From NCBI RefSeq assembly GCF_014641945.1, contig NZ_BMIJ01000008.1:62001-126000 (forward strand): DNA of 64,000 bases, in the 5' to 3' direction. Below are positions 62,829 through 64,000 of the stretch, in pieces (position 1 is the stretch's first letter; every line of letters starts with the position of its first letter). A program made the position numbers and the translations under genes. The stretch comes from Marinobacterium zhoushanense. Its GTDB lineage: Bacteria; Pseudomonadota; Gammaproteobacteria; Pseudomonadales; Balneatricaceae. Under the pieces are notes generated by a model, which was given only the letters and a program-made list of their open reading frames with translations, had not been told where the DNA came from and made no database searches.

Positions 62829-63358
62829 GCATCCCCTCCCGCCAATTGATCCATGACCTGCTTAAGCTGTTTCCAGACTGTGGCATCGACTGCACCGACA
62901 TGGCGATAACGGATAACTCCCTGAGCATCGATAACGTAGGTCTCAGGCGCACCGTAGACCCCCAGGTCGATACCCAGCGAGCCCTCCTGATCGAGAACCA
63001 CCTCCGCGTAGGGGTCGAGATAGCGCTTGAGCCACTCACGCGCTTTCAACGGTTCATCCTTGTAGTTGATGCCATAGATGGTCACCCCCTGCTGTGCCAA
63101 CTGGTTGAGGAAGGTGTGCTCCTCCTTACAGGTCGGGCACCAGGTGGCCCAGACATTGACCAGTGCTGGCCGCCCCTTTAGGTCAGCTTCGGTCATCATC
63201 CGCTCCGGCTCGGTTAGCGAGGCGAGCTGGAACTGGGGAAACGGCTGGTTCAGGCGTGCCGAGGGCAGCTCGGTCGGGTCAATTGACAGTCCGCGCCAGA
63301 GGAAATAGCCCAGGCCGATAAAGATCAACAGCGGTACGAAGAGCAAGATGCGACGCAT
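62825..63358 (-). CDS. ccmG: Thiol-disulfide oxidoreductase CcmG/DsbE
   Basis: 177 aa. An N-terminal membrane anchor (about 3-22), then a periplasmic thioredoxin fold with WATWCPTCKEEHTFLNQLAQ (CxxC near 75-78), GINYKDEPLKAREWL and GVYGAPETYVIDAQGVIRYR containing the cis-Pro. It keeps CcmH reduced in cytochrome c maturation. Starts 24 nt after the ccmF stop. Confidence 0.95.
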   Translation of the reverse strand: MRRILLFVPLLIFIGLGYFLWRGLSIDPTELPSARLNQPFPQFQLASLTEPERMMTEADLKGRPALVNVWATWCPTCKEEHTFLNQLAQQGVTIYGINYKDEPLKAREWLKRYLDPYAEVVLDQEGSLGIDLGVYGAPETYVIDAQGVIRYRHVGAVDATVWKQLKQVMDQLAGGDA

Positions 63359-63382
63359 AGTCAGTCTTTCCTATCCAGGTAT

Positions 63383-64000
63383 TCAGGCGCCAGCCAAATC
63401 TCGGCGCGCCTGCTTACGGTAACGCGGGTCGGTGGCGGCCAACAGTCCGCCGATGGTCATCATCAGTCCGCCGAGCCAGAGCCAACGCACGAAGGGCTTG
63501 TACTGTACCCGCACGGCCCAGGCGTCACCGCCCAGAGACTCACCGAGTGCGACATAGAGATCGCGGAACAGGCCGGGGTCAATAGCAGCCTCGGTCATGA
63601 CGTTGCCACGCGCCGTGTAAAGACGCTTTTCCGGGTACATCTCGGTGTACGGCTCGCCTTGGTACAACACCCGAATCACACCGGTATCGGAGTGGAAGTT
63701 CGGGCCATCGACCTTGCGGATGCCGTCGAATACGAACTCGTAGTCATAGAACTGTTTACGGTCACCCGGTTCCATCCTCAGGTCGCTGTGCTCACTGAAG
63801 GTGGAGACCAAGGCGATACCGACCACCAGCACGGCTATACCGCCATGCGCCAGCACCATGCCGTAGTAGGCGCGAGACTGGCCGAGGAGGGCCGACAGGC
63901 CGGCACTTTTGTTACGCATCCGATTGGCCAGATCGCGCCCGCCGGTAAACACCACCCACCAGGCCAGCAACAGCCCGGCAGAGACCCAGAAGCCCGGCCA
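63383..64000 (-). CDS. ccmF: Heme lyase CcmF, C-terminal part
   Basis: The frame is open to the right edge, so only the last 205 codons of a protein usually about 650 aa are present. It reads WPGFWVSAGLLLAWWVVF at the edge, then GMVLAHGGIAVLVVGIALVS (conserved His-containing membrane segment), DYEFVFDGIRKVDGPNFHSD, TARGNVMTEAAIDPGLFRDL, VALGESLGGDAWAVRVQYKP and a last membrane helix WLWLGGLMMTIGGLLAATD. These are typical of the CcmF/NrfE C-terminus. It joins heme to apocytochrome c. Confidence 0.94.
   Translation of the reverse strand, partial: WPGFWVSAGLLLAWWVVFTGGRDLANRMRNKSAGLSALLGQSRAYYGMVLAHGGIAVLVVGIALVSTFSEHSDLRMEPGDRKQFYDYEFVFDGIRKVDGPNFHSDTGVIRVLYQGEPYTEMYPEKRLYTARGNVMTEAAIDPGLFRDLYVALGESLGGDAWAVRVQYKPFVRWLWLGGLMMTIGGLLAATDPRYRKQARRDLAGA

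Noticed and set aside
1..64000. CRISPR arrays, tRNA/rRNA genes, insertion sequences, prophage or toxin-antitoxin genes
   Set aside because: I looked for spaced direct repeats, tRNA-like cloverleaf ends, transposase or integrase motifs and found none.

Overview
The window is a contiguous piece of a gammaproteobacterial chromosome. The evidence is the Gram-negative core set (zipA, ligA, yheU, mnmC, ccmFGHI), an RfaH-type antiterminator and Wzx/Wzy-type surface polysaccharide genes. A marine or halotolerant relative of the Oceanospirillales, Pseudomonadales or Chromatiales is plausible (Mrp antiporter, sulfated-polysaccharide genes), but I cannot name a genus. I saw no tRNA, rRNA, CRISPR array or insertion sequence.

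Positions 1-29029, all on the minus strand, form a large surface-polysaccharide region that reads as two tandem modules. Module A (29029 down to 13926) runs: ugd, a PglK-like ABC flippase, a series of glycosyltransferases, a GH130-like protein, a pyruvyl transferase, a carbohydrate sulfotransferase, an initiating phosphoglycosyltransferase and galE. Module B (13680 down to the left edge) runs: wcaJ-type initiating transferase, a beta-CASP ribonuclease, a CysQ-CysC fusion, wzx, a nitroreductase, a second pyruvyl transferase, wzy, glycosyltransferases, a WcaF-like acetyltransferase, and gmd and fcl for GDP-L-fucose. Each module leader carries an exact 12-nt ops element (GGCGGTAGCGTG), and rfaH lies divergently next to the first leader (29291-29785, plus strand). 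So a local RfaH circuit probably drives transcription through both long, partly AT-rich operons. The CysQ-CysC fusion (PAPS synthesis plus PAP removal) together with the sulfotransferase argues for a sulfated glycan.

Positions 29799-39720 (minus strand) are a guanidine-utilisation operon. A guanidine-I (ykkC) riboswitch precedes a NitT/TauT-like ABC transporter, two DUF1989 proteins (carboxyguanidine deiminase subunits), a biotin-dependent carboxylase of the urea/guanidine type, and allophanate hydrolase. Together they would import guanidine and convert it to ammonia and CO2. An 11-bp plus 5-bp inverted repeat encloses the whole aptamer.

Positions 40080-43439 (plus) encode a membrane-integrity operon: an unrecognised 110-aa protein, PspA, YqiJ and the flotillin YqiK. 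Positions 43694-49506 (plus) encode a six-gene Mrp/Pha cation/proton antiporter (AB fusion, C, D, E, F, G).

Positions 49629-56164 (plus) hold galU, pgi, a UDP-glucose-dehydrogenase-like gene that has lost its catalytic Cys, mnmC and a CBS-domain protein. A 124-bp concentric palindrome separates this run from the minus-strand set: DUF4126 protein, yheU, ligA, zipA, then ccmI, ccmH, ccmG and the C-terminal part of ccmF at the right edge.
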